The notes beneath the pieces are model-generated. The model did not search any database. It saw nothing but the letters and a program-made list of their open reading frames with translations, and had not been told where the DNA came from. The position numbers and the translations under genes were made by a program. From Deltaproteobacteria bacterium (GTDB taxonomy: Bacteria > Myxococcota > JADLHZ01), in NCBI GenBank assembly GCA_020848545.1, contig JADLHZ010000032.1, positions 44,865 to 108,864 on the forward strand: a DNA stretch of 64,000 nucleotides, read 5' to 3'. Shown here piece after piece: positions 26,540 through 34,242 of this stretch (position 1 is the first letter of the stretch; the number at the start of each line of letters is the position of its first letter).

Positions 26540-28636
26540 CTACGGACCGCGGACGCAGCGGGTGTAGCCTCCGTAACTCTTGGCGACCGCGCCTACGTTC
26601 GTGCTCTGGCCCCCCTGAAAGTTGACCATCCACGCACTCGCGGGATCGGCGGCCGAGGTCGTCGATGTCCAGAACCAACCGTCCGGCGTGCTGTTGAAGG
26701 CCGGATAGGATGGGGTCGCTGCGTTTTGCAGGACCGAGGTGAGCTCGATGACATTCGGCAGGCGCCAGTCCGTTTTCGTCGCCAAGGTGAGCGTCTCGCA
26801 GAAGTTGAGCGCAGCCGACCAGGTGTGCGTCGTCGGCGTGCCGGTACAGCTCCCAGCTCCGGTCATGCCGGCGACGCAGCCTTGCCAGCGGAAGGCGTAG
26901 CGGTCGTCGATGATCCAGGCTGTCGCGCCGCCGCCGATGAAAGTGAACACACCGGTGGGGAGTTGGCCGTCGCGTACGCAGCGCACGGAGCCTTCGCTGC
27001 TCGTCAGGAAGTAGCCGATGTTGGAGGCGGTCACTCCCATGGCCGCCCCGTTCAACGCGACGTGAAAGTACCCGGTGAACAGGTCGCCGGGCGTCGGCAT
27101 ACCGGGAAAATACGCGGGATCGATCGGCCAAGGGCCGGGCGCGCGGCCGTAGTCGAAGATCCCTTGCAGCTCGGTGAGCGAAGAGATGCGCCAGCTGTTG
27201 AAGCCGCCCTGCATCGAAGCGGTGCAGTGCGCTTCGACCGTCGTTTGATTGGCGCCGAGCGTCGTGCCCGTGGAGCAATCGGCGCTGGTGCGGCCGCCGA
27301 CGCAGCCCTGCCAGAGAAAGCCGCTGACGTTGTCGCGAATGAGGCGCGGGTTCACCGATTCGAGGCCGAAGCGCGCGCTGCTCGGGAACTTGCTGTCCCA
27401 ACCGTACTGCGCGTCTTGTCCGCAAAACGTCGTTCCCGGGCCGTCGCAGGGACGGCCGGTGGTCGCGCTCGGGCCGACGGGGCAGGGGATCTCGGCCGTG
27501 TCGTTGTAGCACTTCCTCTGGTTCGTGTCGGGCAGCTGCGGAATACAGGTGCCGTAGCAGATGTCGTACGGGCGCAGCGCGCTCTTGTGGCACGGCGTTC
27601 CGTCTGGCTTGCTCGAGCAATCGGTCGTCACACAGACGCTGCGCTGACAAGCGGTGCTTCCGTCACATACCGCGCCGACGCAGCACGGCTCGCCTTCGTC
27701 GCCACAGCGCGCGATGATCGTGATGCGCACGATCCCCGGCACCGAGCCGAGCGGGGTCTGTGCCGAGATCGTGTACGTCGTTTGGGGTGCGAGCGCGTTC
27801 GCGATGCCGTTGAGCTTGCCGGTCGACGCGTCGAGCACGAGGCCCGCCGGCAGCGCGGGCGTCACGGAATATTGGTTGCTCGCGGCGCCGGTGAGCGTCG
27901 GGACATCGTCGGCGAGCACATCGCCGAGCTCGAGCGTGATGTCGGAGGCCGGGTACCAAAGCGAGTAGCTCGCGATCGCCACGCTCGCGTTCAGATCACC
28001 GGCTGGGCTGGTCGCGACGATCGCGTGCGTGGTCAACGCCTGCGTCGCCGCCGGCGTACCGGCGATGGCGCCGCTCGTCAGATCGATCGTCAAACCGTTC
28101 GGCAACGGCGGCGTCGCCGATGCGGCGCTCAGCGGGCCTCCGACGAGCGTGGCGCTGAGGCTCGCGGGACTGCCGACCCCGACGAGCTGGTTCGCCGCCG
28201 CGTAGTCGAGCGCGGCGACGGAGAGCGCGAGTGTCGTCGACGCTTCGTGCTTCGCCGTCTTTGCGGTGACGGTGTACGTCGTCAGCGGCGCCGCGACGGT
28301 CGGCGTCCCTGAGATCGTCCCCGTCGCCGCGTCGAGCGCGAGGCCGGCCGGCAGCGGCGGGGCGATCGTCACCGTCACCGGCGCGCCGACTGCGAGCGTC
28401 GGCACATTTGCGGTGATCGCCACGCCGCGGCGGTAGAGCGCAGGGTTCGTCCCGTACGCAAACGCCGCGATCGTCTCGGCGCGGAGCTCGCACTCGGCGA
28501 TGCATTCGCCCGTCCCGCCTGTCGTGCCGGTCTCTCCGGTCTCGCCGGTGCTGCCGATCTCGCCCGGCTTCTTCGACGAGCTGCCGAAGAGCACACAGGC
28601 TTCGAGCGCGAGGAAGATGAAGACCGCGGCGCGCAT
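26540..28636 (-). CDS. lipoprotein with He_PIG Ig domains and two DUF1566 domains
   Basis: The mature protein of about 698 residues starts at ATG 28636 with a lipoprotein-like signal (MRAAVFIFLALEAC). A collagen-like Gly-x-Thr linker (GSTGETGETGTTGGTGE) follows, then three He_PIG putative Ig domains, each with the LPxGLxLDxxTGxIxGTP pattern. A cysteine-rich segment (about residues 300-380) comes next, then two DUF1566/Lcl modules: one with SGFLWQGCVGG and WRISSLTELQGIFDYGR, one with FRWQGCVAGMTG and DWRLPNVIELTSVL. DUF1566 modules are common in secreted myxobacterial-type surface proteins. Function is probably surface attachment or structural; no enzyme motif is seen. An upstream in-frame extension to 28837 reads as Arg-rich non-coding sequence and was not used. 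Confidence 0.8.
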   Translation of the reverse strand: MRAAVFIFLALEACVLFGSSSKKPGEIGSTGETGETGTTGGTGECIAECELRAETIAAFAYGTNPALYRRGVAITANVPTLAVGAPVTVTIAPPLPAGLALDAATGTISGTPTVAAPLTTYTVTAKTAKHEASTTLALSVAALDYAAANQLVGVGSPASLSATLVGGPLSAASATPPLPNGLTIDLTSGAIAGTPAATQALTTHAIVATSPAGDLNASVAIASYSLWYPASDITLELGDVLADDVPTLTGAASNQYSVTPALPAGLVLDASTGKLNGIANALAPQTTYTISAQTPLGSVPGIVRITIIARCGDEGEPCCVGAVCDGSTACQRSVCVTTDCSSKPDGTPCHKSALRPYDICYGTCIPQLPDTNQRKCYNDTAEIPCPVGPSATTGRPCDGPGTTFCGQDAQYGWDSKFPSSARFGLESVNPRLIRDNVSGFLWQGCVGGRTSADCSTGTTLGANQTTVEAHCTASMQGGFNSWRISSLTELQGIFDYGRAPGPWPIDPAYFPGMPTPGDLFTGYFHVALNGAAMGVTASNIGYFLTSSEGSVRCVRDGQLPTGVFTFIGGGATAWIIDDRYAFRWQGCVAGMTGAGSCTGTPTTHTWSAALNFCETLTLATKTDWRLPNVIELTSVLQNAATPSYPAFNSTPDGWFWTSTTSAADPASAWMVNFQGGQSTNVGAVAKSYGGYTRCVRGP

Positions 28637-28638
28637 CT

Positions 28639-29010
28639 TCAAGGTGTACCCGATCCCGCAATGCGCGCGATCGTTGGCACATCGGCGGCGGTGTACGCGC
28701 TGAGGCAACGGCCGTCGCCCGTCGTGGCGGCGAACGAGTGCCCGGCCCAGGTCGTCTGGTGGCCACTCGTGCCGGGGGCGAGCGTGAAGTGGTTGTGATA
28801 GTGGAACACACCGTCGCCGACGTCGGCCTCGATCCACACCGAGAGCTCTTTGAACGCCGCGGCATGCGCCGGGCCGAGCAGATCGCGAAAGCGCGTGAGC
28901 TGCGATCCGAGCAACGCGAGCGCCTTCTCGAGCGCGGCTTGGTCCTTCTTCGCGCGCTCGTGAACGAACACCGGAAGGTCGGCGACGGTCATGCGGGTGT
29001 ACGCTTTCAT
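28639..29010 (-). CDS. protein ending in a VHL-beta-like segment, possibly the 3' part of a frameshifted gene
   Basis: From ATG 29010 this reads 123 residues. GAGGAG lies 6 nt upstream and the start overlaps the stop of the previous gene (ATGA). The first 80 residues contain a helical region (ERAKKDQAALEKALALLGSQ) and FKELSVWIEADVGDGVFHYH. The end (LAPGTSGHQTTWAGHSFAAT, GRCLSAYT) resembles the second half of a von Hippel-Lindau beta domain, a fold found in some bacterial exported proteins. The open frame also continues upstream of 29010 with natural-looking sequence (GVRLATPADLTAREERQM). This suggests the two neighbouring frames were once a single gene. It could be real, coupled, or a broken gene. 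Confidence 0.5.
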   Translation of the reverse strand: MKAYTRMTVADLPVFVHERAKKDQAALEKALALLGSQLTRFRDLLGPAHAAAFKELSVWIEADVGDGVFHYHNHFTLAPGTSGHQTTWAGHSFAATTGDGRCLSAYTAADVPTIARIAGSGTP

Positions 29011-29297
29011 CTGCCGCTCCTCGCGCGCGGTGAGGTCCGCAGGGGTCGCGAGGCGCACGCCGGACTTCGTCGCTTCCCTCGCTGAGCAGGCCCGTCCGCA
29101 GGCAACACGGCTTCGAGCCGGCGGCCGCCGTCGAAGTCGCGCCAATAGACGCGGATGGGATCCGTCGAGGCGTTGATCACGCCGAACGCGGTGGCCGCCG
29201 TGCCGCCGGGCGACACCAGGCGCGGCTCATCGGCGCAGGTGGGCTTTGGCGGCGAGGCAGCGATCATGAACGCCAGGATCAGCATGACGGCGTCCAT
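29007..29297 (-). CDS. exported protein with a VHL-beta N-terminal-half-like segment, possibly frameshifted
   Basis: ATG 29297 (MDAVMLILAFMIAASPPKPT) gives a signal-peptide-like start. It is followed by TAFGVINASTDPIRVYWRDF and DGGRRLEAVLPADG, which closely resembles the first strands of a VHL-beta domain (the WxDxxG turn). After that the frame becomes Arg/Ser/Pro-rich (RGKRRSPACASRPLRTSPRA), typical of an out-of-frame read, and stops at 29007. The neighbouring frame resumes with plausible protein sequence. I interpret this as a single ancestral gene with a frameshift at about 29080-29100, or a sequencing error there. A longer start at 29333 exists. Confidence 0.45.
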   Translation of the reverse strand: MDAVMLILAFMIAASPPKPTCADEPRLVSPGGTAATAFGVINASTDPIRVYWRDFDGGRRLEAVLPADGPAQRGKRRSPACASRPLRTSPRARSGR

Positions 29298-29350
29298 ACA
29301 AACAAAATTGACGCTCCGCCATGGCGTGTCCATGATGCCTACGGGCCAAA

Positions 29351-30973
29351 ATGAAGCGCATCATCGGCATCGACCTCGGCACCACGAACAGCTGCGCGGC
29401 CTACGTGCAGCACGGGATCCCGCGCGTCATCCCGACCGAGAAGGGCTACAACACCTTGCCCTCGGTCGTCGGCTTCAACCCTGACGGCACGCTCGTCTTT
29501 GGCCAGAGCGCCAAAGAACGCCTCGTCTTGCACCCGAAGACCACCTTGCACTCGACGAAGCGCTTGCTCGGCCGCCACTACGACTCGCGCGCGGTGCACG
29601 ACCTCCAGGGCTTCTTCGACTTCGACATCGTCGCGGCGCAAAACGGCGAAGCGGTCATCAAGCTCGAAGACGGCCGCACCGTGAGCCCGAGCGAAGTCGG
29701 CACCATGCTCTTGCGGCAAATCGCGCGCGTCGCCTCCGAACACTTGAAGGAGGACGTGCGCGAGGTCGTGATCAGCGTGCCGGCGTATTTTTCCGACCTG
29801 CAACGTCAGGCGGTGAAGCGCGCGGCGGCCGAGGCAGGCTTGAACGTGCGCCGCCTGGTCAACGAGCCGACCGCGGCGTCGCTCGCGTACGGGGTCAACC
29901 GCGGCATCGAGCAGCGGGTGCTCGTCTACGACCTCGGCGGCGGCACCTTCGACGTGTCGATCTTGGACATCTCGGCCAACGTCTTCGAGGTGGAAGCGAC
30001 CGGCGGCGACAACTTCCTGGGCGGCACCGACTTCGACAACCGCATCATCGCGTGGGCGCTCGAAGAGTTCCAAGCCAAAGAGCAGATCGATCTCGGCGCC
30101 GAGCCCGTCGCGGTGATGCAACGCCTGCGCGCGGCGGCGGAGGCGGCGAAGCAAGAGCTCAGCTTGTTGATGACGACCGATCTGCGCTTGCCCTTCGTCA
30201 CCGAGCGCCGCGGCAAGCCTGTGGATCTCGCGCTGACCTTGAGCCGCGACACGCTGAACGCGCTGACGGCCGATCTCATCGCGCGCACGATCGAAGTGAC
30301 GCAGAAGCTCCTCGATCAGCGCAGCCACCAGACGAGCGACATCGCCGAGGTGATCTTGGTCGGCGGCATGACGCGCATGCCGGCGGTGCAAGCGGCGCTG
30401 CAGAAGCTCTTCGGCCGCGCGCCGAAGAAGGGCGTGCATCCGGACGAGGTCGTCGCTCAAGGTGCGGCCCTGCTCGGCGATTCGCTCGACCGCATCGACA
30501 GCGTGACCTTGATCGACGTCTTGAGCGTTCCGATCGGCGTCGGTATCGGCGGCGGCAAGCTGATGCCGATCTTCAACCGCAACCAACGCCTGCCGGCGGC
30601 GCAGTCGATGACGCTGCCGACCGCGCGCGACGATCAGACGAAGATGGAGATCGACTTTTACCAGGGCGACACGGCCGCCGCGTACGAAGCGGACTACTTG
30701 GGCACGCTCGTGCTCGACGACATCCCGGCGAAGAAGGCCGGGCAGGTCAAAGTGAAGGTCGACGTGCAGCTCGACTCCGAAGGGCTCATGCGCATTGACG
30801 CCGAGGACGGCCGCGGCGGCAAGAAGACGCTCACCTTGCAGGCGCTCGGCAAGCAAGCGCGCGGGCGCTTTGCCGACAAGGTCGCCGCGGCGAGCGATCC
30901 GGCGAACACCTCGCGCCGCCGCGACGCCCAAAGCGTGCGGGCGGTCGTGCGCGGGATCTTGGGACGTAAGTGA
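29351..30973 (+). CDS. Hsp70/DnaK-like protein lacking the C-terminal lid
   Basis: The N-terminal actin-like ATPase domain (about residues 1-370) is complete: phosphate 1 motif IGIDLGTTNSCAAYV, EVVISVPAYFSDLQRQAVKR, phosphate 2 VLVYDLGGGTFDVSILDI, and adenosine motif ILVGGMTRMPAVQ. A beta-sandwich substrate-binding domain follows (SVTLIDVLSVPIGVGIGGGK to MRIDAEDGRGGKKTLTL). The protein ends at 540 residues, about 90-100 short of DnaK, so the helical lid is missing or reduced to a short Ala/Arg-rich tail. No dnaJ or grpE is adjacent. Its stop overlaps the GTG start of the LysM-M23 lipoprotein. It is a specialised Hsp70 paralogue rather than the housekeeping DnaK. Confidence 0.88.
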   Translation: MKRIIGIDLGTTNSCAAYVQHGIPRVIPTEKGYNTLPSVVGFNPDGTLVFGQSAKERLVLHPKTTLHSTKRLLGRHYDSRAVHDLQGFFDFDIVAAQNGEAVIKLEDGRTVSPSEVGTMLLRQIARVASEHLKEDVREVVISVPAYFSDLQRQAVKRAAAEAGLNVRRLVNEPTAASLAYGVNRGIEQRVLVYDLGGGTFDVSILDISANVFEVEATGGDNFLGGTDFDNRIIAWALEEFQAKEQIDLGAEPVAVMQRLRAAAEAAKQELSLLMTTDLRLPFVTERRGKPVDLALTLSRDTLNALTADLIARTIEVTQKLLDQRSHQTSDIAEVILVGGMTRMPAVQAALQKLFGRAPKKGVHPDEVVAQGAALLGDSLDRIDSVTLIDVLSVPIGVGIGGGKLMPIFNRNQRLPAAQSMTLPTARDDQTKMEIDFYQGDTAAAYEADYLGTLVLDDIPAKKAGQVKVKVDVQLDSEGLMRIDAEDGRGGKKTLTLQALGKQARGRFADKVAAASDPANTSRRRDAQSVRAVVRGILGRK

Positions 30974-31695
30974 AGCCGCTCGGGGTCGTGTTCGTGCTCC
31001 TCTCGGCATGCGCGCCCTTCGTCGACGACGTGGTCTACGGGAACCGCGAGCCGCAGGAGTTGCTGCCGGTCATCGAGGGCGAGGGGATCTTCCACACGGT
31101 GCAGGCGGGGGAGACGGCGTTTCGGATCGCGAAGGCGTACGGCGTCGCGCTCGACGATTTGCTCGGCCAGAACGATCTCAGCGATCCGAAGAAATTGCGC
31201 ACTGGCGACGTGCTCTTCATCGCCGGTGCGACGGCGGTCGTCGCGATCGCGCCAGCTCCGCCGCCAAAGGCAGGCGAACCGGCGCCCGACGAAGCCGCAG
31301 AGCGCGCCGCCGTGCTCGCGCAGATCGGCAAGCTCGAATGGCCGGTCGACGGCATCGTCACGACGCGCTTTGGCGTGCGCGGATCGCGCAAACATGACGG
31401 CATCGACATCTCGGCGCCGGAAGGCACGCGCGTGGCGGCGGCCGGGACCGGCGTCGTGCTCTACGCGGGCGACGGCCAGCGCGGCTACGGCAACTTGATC
31501 ATCATCAAGCACGAGCAGAACCTGGTGACCGTCTACGCCCACAACAAAGAGAACTTCGTGAAGGAAGGCGATCGGGTGGCGCGCGGGCAAGTCATCGCGC
31601 ACGTCGGCCAGACCGGCCGCGCCGAGGGGCCGCATCTTCACTTCGAAGTTCGGCAGACCGGGCGCGCGAAAAATCCGTTGTTCTACTTGCCTTAG
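30970..31695 (+). CDS. LysM and M23 peptidase lipoprotein, NlpD/EnvC-like
   Basis: The GTG start overlaps the upstream stop (GTGA). The 241-residue protein has a lipoprotein signal (VVFVLLSAC), a LysM peptidoglycan-binding domain (HTVQAGETAFRIAKAYGVAL, LRTGDVLFIAG), a Pro/Ala linker, and an M23 LytM domain. In the M23 domain the zinc ligands appear intact: RKHDGIDI (His and Asp) and GPHLHFEV (HxH). NlpD and EnvC have lost these residues and act as amidase activators; this one could be a true endopeptidase. It would act on peptidoglycan from the outer membrane. Coupling to a short Hsp70 gene is unusual. Confidence 0.9.
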   Translation: MKPLGVVFVLLSACAPFVDDVVYGNREPQELLPVIEGEGIFHTVQAGETAFRIAKAYGVALDDLLGQNDLSDPKKLRTGDVLFIAGATAVVAIAPAPPPKAGEPAPDEAAERAAVLAQIGKLEWPVDGIVTTRFGVRGSRKHDGIDISAPEGTRVAAAGTGVVLYAGDGQRGYGNLIIIKHEQNLVTVYAHNKENFVKEGDRVARGQVIAHVGQTGRAEGPHLHFEVRQTGRAKNPLFYLP

Positions 31696-31729
31696 TTCGA
31701 ACGATGCCGGTACAAGCCGCGCTCACGAT

Positions 31730-31804
31730 CGGGGCGTAGCGCAGCCTGGTTAGCGCATCAGACTGGGGGTCTGAGGGTCGGTGGTTCGAATCCACTCGCC
31801 CCGA
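31730..31804 (+). tRNA. tRNA-Pro (GGG)
   Basis: The acceptor CGGGGCG/CGCCCCG, D-arm GCGC..GCGC, anticodon stem TCAGA/TCTGA with loop CTGGGGG (anticodon GGG) and T-arm GGTTCGAATCC are present. The discriminator is A at 31804 and CCA is not encoded; the next ten bases are all T, which can act as the terminator. Confidence 0.96.
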
Positions 31805-31814
31805 TTTTTTTTTT

Positions 31815-32561
31815 ATGCAAGACACTCTCATTCTGGTTTCGAACGACGACGGCGTCGCCTCGACCGGCATCGCCGCGCTGGTGAAGGCGGTCGAGCCGCT
31901 CGGCCAGGTCGTCGTCGTCGCGCCGGATCGCGAGCGCAGCGCCGCCGGCCATTCGATCTCGTTGTCGACGCCGCTGCGCGCCGTCGAAGTGATGCCGGGT
32001 TGGTTCGCCGTCGACGGCACGCCGACCGACTCCGTCTATCTCGGCATCCACCACTTGCTCGGGCGCAAGCCGACCTTGCTCGTCTCCGGCATCAACCATG
32101 GCGCCAACCTCGGCAACGACGTGACGTACTCGGGCACCGTGAGCGCTGCGATGGAAGGCACCGTGTTCGGCGTGCCGTCGATCGCGTTCTCGCAGATCTC
32201 GCTCTCGTCGTTGAAGGGCGACTTTACGCAGCAGACGAAGTTCGTGCAGAAGCTCGCGCGCTTCGTGCTCGACAAGGGGCTGCCGCACGACACGCTGCTC
32301 AACGTGAACTTTCCGCCGAAGGCCGACGCCGAGCGCTTTCAGTGGACCACGCTCGGGCGGCGTCGCTACGGCGAGGCGGTCGATGCCCGGGTCGATCCGC
32401 GCGGCCGGAAGTACTACTGGATCGGCGGCGACGAGATGGGCCACGACGACCTGCCGGGAAGCGATTGTAACGCGGTCGCCGAGGGGCTCATTTCGGTGAG
32501 CCCGGTGCACATGGATCTGACGAACTACGAGGCGCTCGAGAAACTGAAGAAGCAGCTCTGA
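31815..32561 (+). CDS. surE: 5'/3'-nucleotidase SurE
   Basis: SurE is a divalent-metal survival protein that dephosphorylates nucleoside monophosphates and short polyphosphate. The 248 residues show the metal site SNDDGVAS near the N-terminus, VAPDRERSAAGHSISL, the DGTPTDSVYLGI region and SGINHGANLGNDVTYSGTV. The ATG comes immediately after the T10 run behind tRNA-Pro, so the mRNA has no Shine-Dalgarno. Translation must start on a leaderless, tRNA-processed or read-through transcript. The family and start are clear from the N-terminal motif. Confidence 0.94.
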   Translation: MQDTLILVSNDDGVASTGIAALVKAVEPLGQVVVVAPDRERSAAGHSISLSTPLRAVEVMPGWFAVDGTPTDSVYLGIHHLLGRKPTLLVSGINHGANLGNDVTYSGTVSAAMEGTVFGVPSIAFSQISLSSLKGDFTQQTKFVQKLARFVLDKGLPHDTLLNVNFPPKADAERFQWTTLGRRRYGEAVDARVDPRGRKYYWIGGDEMGHDDLPGSDCNAVAEGLISVSPVHMDLTNYEALEKLKKQL

Positions 32562-32756
32562 GGCCCTGACCCGAAACCCTGGCCCTGACCGCAAGACCAA
32601 AGACCTGGCCGCGCTCGCGAGCCTGAACCTGAACCTGGCCTTGGCCCTGACCTGGCCGACGGCGGTTCGAGTCGGAGGTCCAAGTCTACGGCCAGGCTCA
32701 GGGTCGCGAGCGTGGCCAAGGCTTGCGGTCAGGGTCAGGTTCTTGGGTCAGGGTCG
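32562..32756. repeat. long imperfect inverted repeat of CCCTGACC-type sequence
   Basis: The left arm (about 32562-32640) and right arm (about 32690-32756) are near reverse complements over roughly 65-75 bases. Perfect blocks include CCCTGACCGCAAG (32584-32596) against CTTGCGGTCAGGG (32722-32734). Inside each arm CCCTGACC/CCTGGCC words are repeated. The RNA would fold into a very long hairpin right after the surE stop codon. It may be a bidirectional terminator or a mobile repeat element; no protein is encoded. Confidence 0.75.
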
Positions 32757-32759
32757 AAG

Positions 32760-32918
32760 CTAGAACGTGAGCTGCATGAAGGCGCCGAGGTTGAGGTTCG
32801 CCTTCCCCTGGATCTTGCTCGAGCTCGCCGTGGGGACCGAGCCCGTACGCGGTGCCTTCATACGTGTTGCTGTGTTGCCGGGTTGGCCTGCGCCGATGGA
32901 AAAGGTGGTCTCTGCCAT
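32760..32918 (-). pseudogene. possible remnant of an outer-membrane barrel protein C-terminus
   Basis: A 52-codon frame on the minus strand ends in KANLNLGAFMQLTF, which has the alternating hydrophobic pattern and terminal phenylalanine typical of the last strand of an outer-membrane beta-barrel. Upstream the frame begins MAETTFSIGAGQ, with AT-rich sequence beyond and no signal peptide. It looks like the surviving 3' end of a larger gene, next to the inverted repeat that may have caused the loss. The rest of the 446-nt gap between surE and the PilZ gene (to 33007) shows no other gene. Confidence 0.35.
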
Positions 32919-33007
32919 GCGCCGGTGATCGGCGTTCGGGTAATCGTTATGCGTAAAAATAATAAATGAGTTTGACAGGGACGTCTTCCCGCCGCTAGTC
33001 GCGCCGC

Positions 33008-33310
33008 ATGACCCAGGACGAACGCCGGCGCAGCAACCGTGTAGCCCTCGGAGTCCCTGTTCGCATGAAGCACGCAGACGGTCGCGAGCTCATCGCCATG
33101 ACCGAGAACGTGAGCGACGAGGGCGCGCTCATCGGCACGCCGCATCACTTGGCGATCGGCGACGAGCTCAGCGTGACGACGACGCAAGGGGCGCTGCCGC
33201 TCCGCGCGCGCGTCGTGCGCTTCGAGAAGAACGACCGCGCCGAGACGCTGCTCTGGCGCTTTCACGCGGCGTTGATCTTCGACGGCGATCCGCGGCGCTT
33301 CGTCTCGTGA
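33008..33310 (+). CDS. PilZ domain protein
   Basis: The 100-residue protein consists of one PilZ domain, the cyclic-di-GMP receptor module. The binding signature is visible: RRRSNR near residue 6 (RxxxR) and [10 protein letters not shown] (the D/NxSxxG part). Single-domain PilZ proteins regulate motility, exopolysaccharide or development by binding partners. It lies upstream of, and in the same direction as, the PspA cluster, but a strong separate promoter follows at 33367, so it need not be part of that operon. Confidence 0.88.
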   Translation: MTQDERRRSNRVALGVPVRMKHADGRELIAMTENVSDEGALIGTPHHLAIGDELSVTTTQGALPLRARVVRFEKNDRAETLLWRFHAALIFDGDPRRFVS

Positions 33311-33366
33311 GCAAGCTGAAGATCGCGCGCGTCGGCGTGGTCAAAGGATGCGGAGCGCGGCGATCT

Positions 33367-33395
33367 TTGACACCGTGTCCCTTGGCAATTACAAA
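33367..33395 (+). promoter_or_regulatory. strong sigma-70 type promoter of the PspA-like gene
   Basis: TTGACA (33367-33372), exactly 17 nt, then TACAAA (33390-33395). It is followed 14 nt later by GGAGG and the GTG start at 33420. The -35 element is perfect and the -10 matches 4 of 6. This excludes the in-frame start at 33348, which lies upstream of the promoter. No sigma-54 element or PspF-type enhancer was seen. Confidence 0.65.
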
Positions 33396-33419
33396 GCCCG
33401 CCTAAGATCGGAGGACGCC

Positions 33420-34121
33420 GTGGCAGACGGATTTTTCGCGCGTGTCGGCAACCTGTGGAAGGGTTTTCTCAGCCTGTGGATCTCGAACGTCGAGAAGGAA
33501 CACCCCGAGATCGCTTATGAAAACGCGATCAACTCGATGGTCGCCAAGTACACGCAGCTCAAGAAGGCGACGGCGGCGATCATCCGCCGGCGGGAGGACA
33601 TTACGAGCCGCCTCGACAAGGCGAAGAAGGATCTCGCGCAAATCGAGCGTGATCTTTCGGCCGCGGTGCAGACCGATCAGAAGGATCTCGGCGTCGTCCT
33701 GATCCAGAAGAAGCAGGGGATGGCCCAGGACGTGACCGAGATGGAAGCCGAGCTCCTGCAGGCGAACACCGACGCCGAGACGGCCAAGGCGAGCCTGATG
33801 CAGGTGCAAGGCGAGATCAACAAGCTGAAGGCCGAGAAGGATCGCATGTTGGCCAAGCTCGCGAGCGCGCAGGCCCGGGTGAAGATCAACGAGCAGCTCG
33901 ACGGCCTGTCGGTCGACGCCGAGGTGAAGGCGCTCGACAACGTGCGCGAGCACATCAAGACGACCATGGCCGAAGCGAAGCTCGGCGATGAGTTGCGTGA
34001 GAACGATCTCGATACGAAGCTCGCGAAGCTGCGCGCGGCGTCCGGCGATGCGACGGCGAATGAAGAGTGGGAAAAACTCAAGACGCAGGGCGCAGCAAAG
34101 ACGCAAAGGACGATGGGTTGA
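33420..34121 (+). CDS. PspA/IM30 family protein
   Basis: PspA/Vipp1 proteins belong to the ESCRT-III superfamily and protect or remodel the inner membrane. The 233-residue product starts at GTG 33420 (GGAGG 5 nt upstream). Its N-terminal amphipathic segment [20 protein letters not shown] could insert in the membrane, as PspA helix 0 does. The remainder is a continuous coiled coil: [60 protein letters not shown]. The length matches PspA (220-225). The gene heads an eight-gene same-strand run with an OmpA-linked ABC transporter, an AAA ATPase and a TerB-like protein. No pspF, pspB or pspC is present. Family assignment rests on layout and the N-terminus and is good but not certain. Confidence 0.72.
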   Translation: MADGFFARVGNLWKGFLSLWISNVEKEHPEIAYENAINSMVAKYTQLKKATAAIIRRREDITSRLDKAKKDLAQIERDLSAAVQTDQKDLGVVLIQKKQGMAQDVTEMEAELLQANTDAETAKASLMQVQGEINKLKAEKDRMLAKLASAQARVKINEQLDGLSVDAEVKALDNVREHIKTTMAEAKLGDELRENDLDTKLAKLRAASGDATANEEWEKLKTQGAAKTQRTMG

Positions 34122-34135
34122 GTTAGGCCGTTTCC

Positions 34136-34224
34136 GTCGCCGTTGACGTCGCCGTCGTCGTCGCCGGATTTTGATTTCGTCACGCTCAGATCTCGGCGAC
34201 GGCGACGGCGACGTCAACGTCTAC
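34136..34224. repeat. 30-bp inverted repeat between the pspA-like and transporter genes
   Basis: The arms 34136-34165 and 34195-34224 are reverse complements at 27 of 30 positions, separated by 29 nt. They consist of GTTGACGTCGCCGTCG and its complement. The RNA hairpin would sit between the PspA-like stop (34121) and the next start (34243), a good position for attenuation or differential mRNA stability. The same words recur at 36735-36767 and 60811-60846. Confidence 0.85.
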
Positions 34225-34242
34225 GGCTACGTTTGGGGAACA

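Noticed and set aside
28637..28837. N-terminal extension of the DUF1566 lipoprotein
   Set aside because: The extension overlaps another gene and lacks protein-like composition; a lipoprotein signal starts at 28636.
33348..33419. Longer N-terminus of the PspA-like protein starting at 33348
   Set aside because: The extension overlaps a strong promoter (33367-33395) and the ribosome binding site fits GTG 33420.
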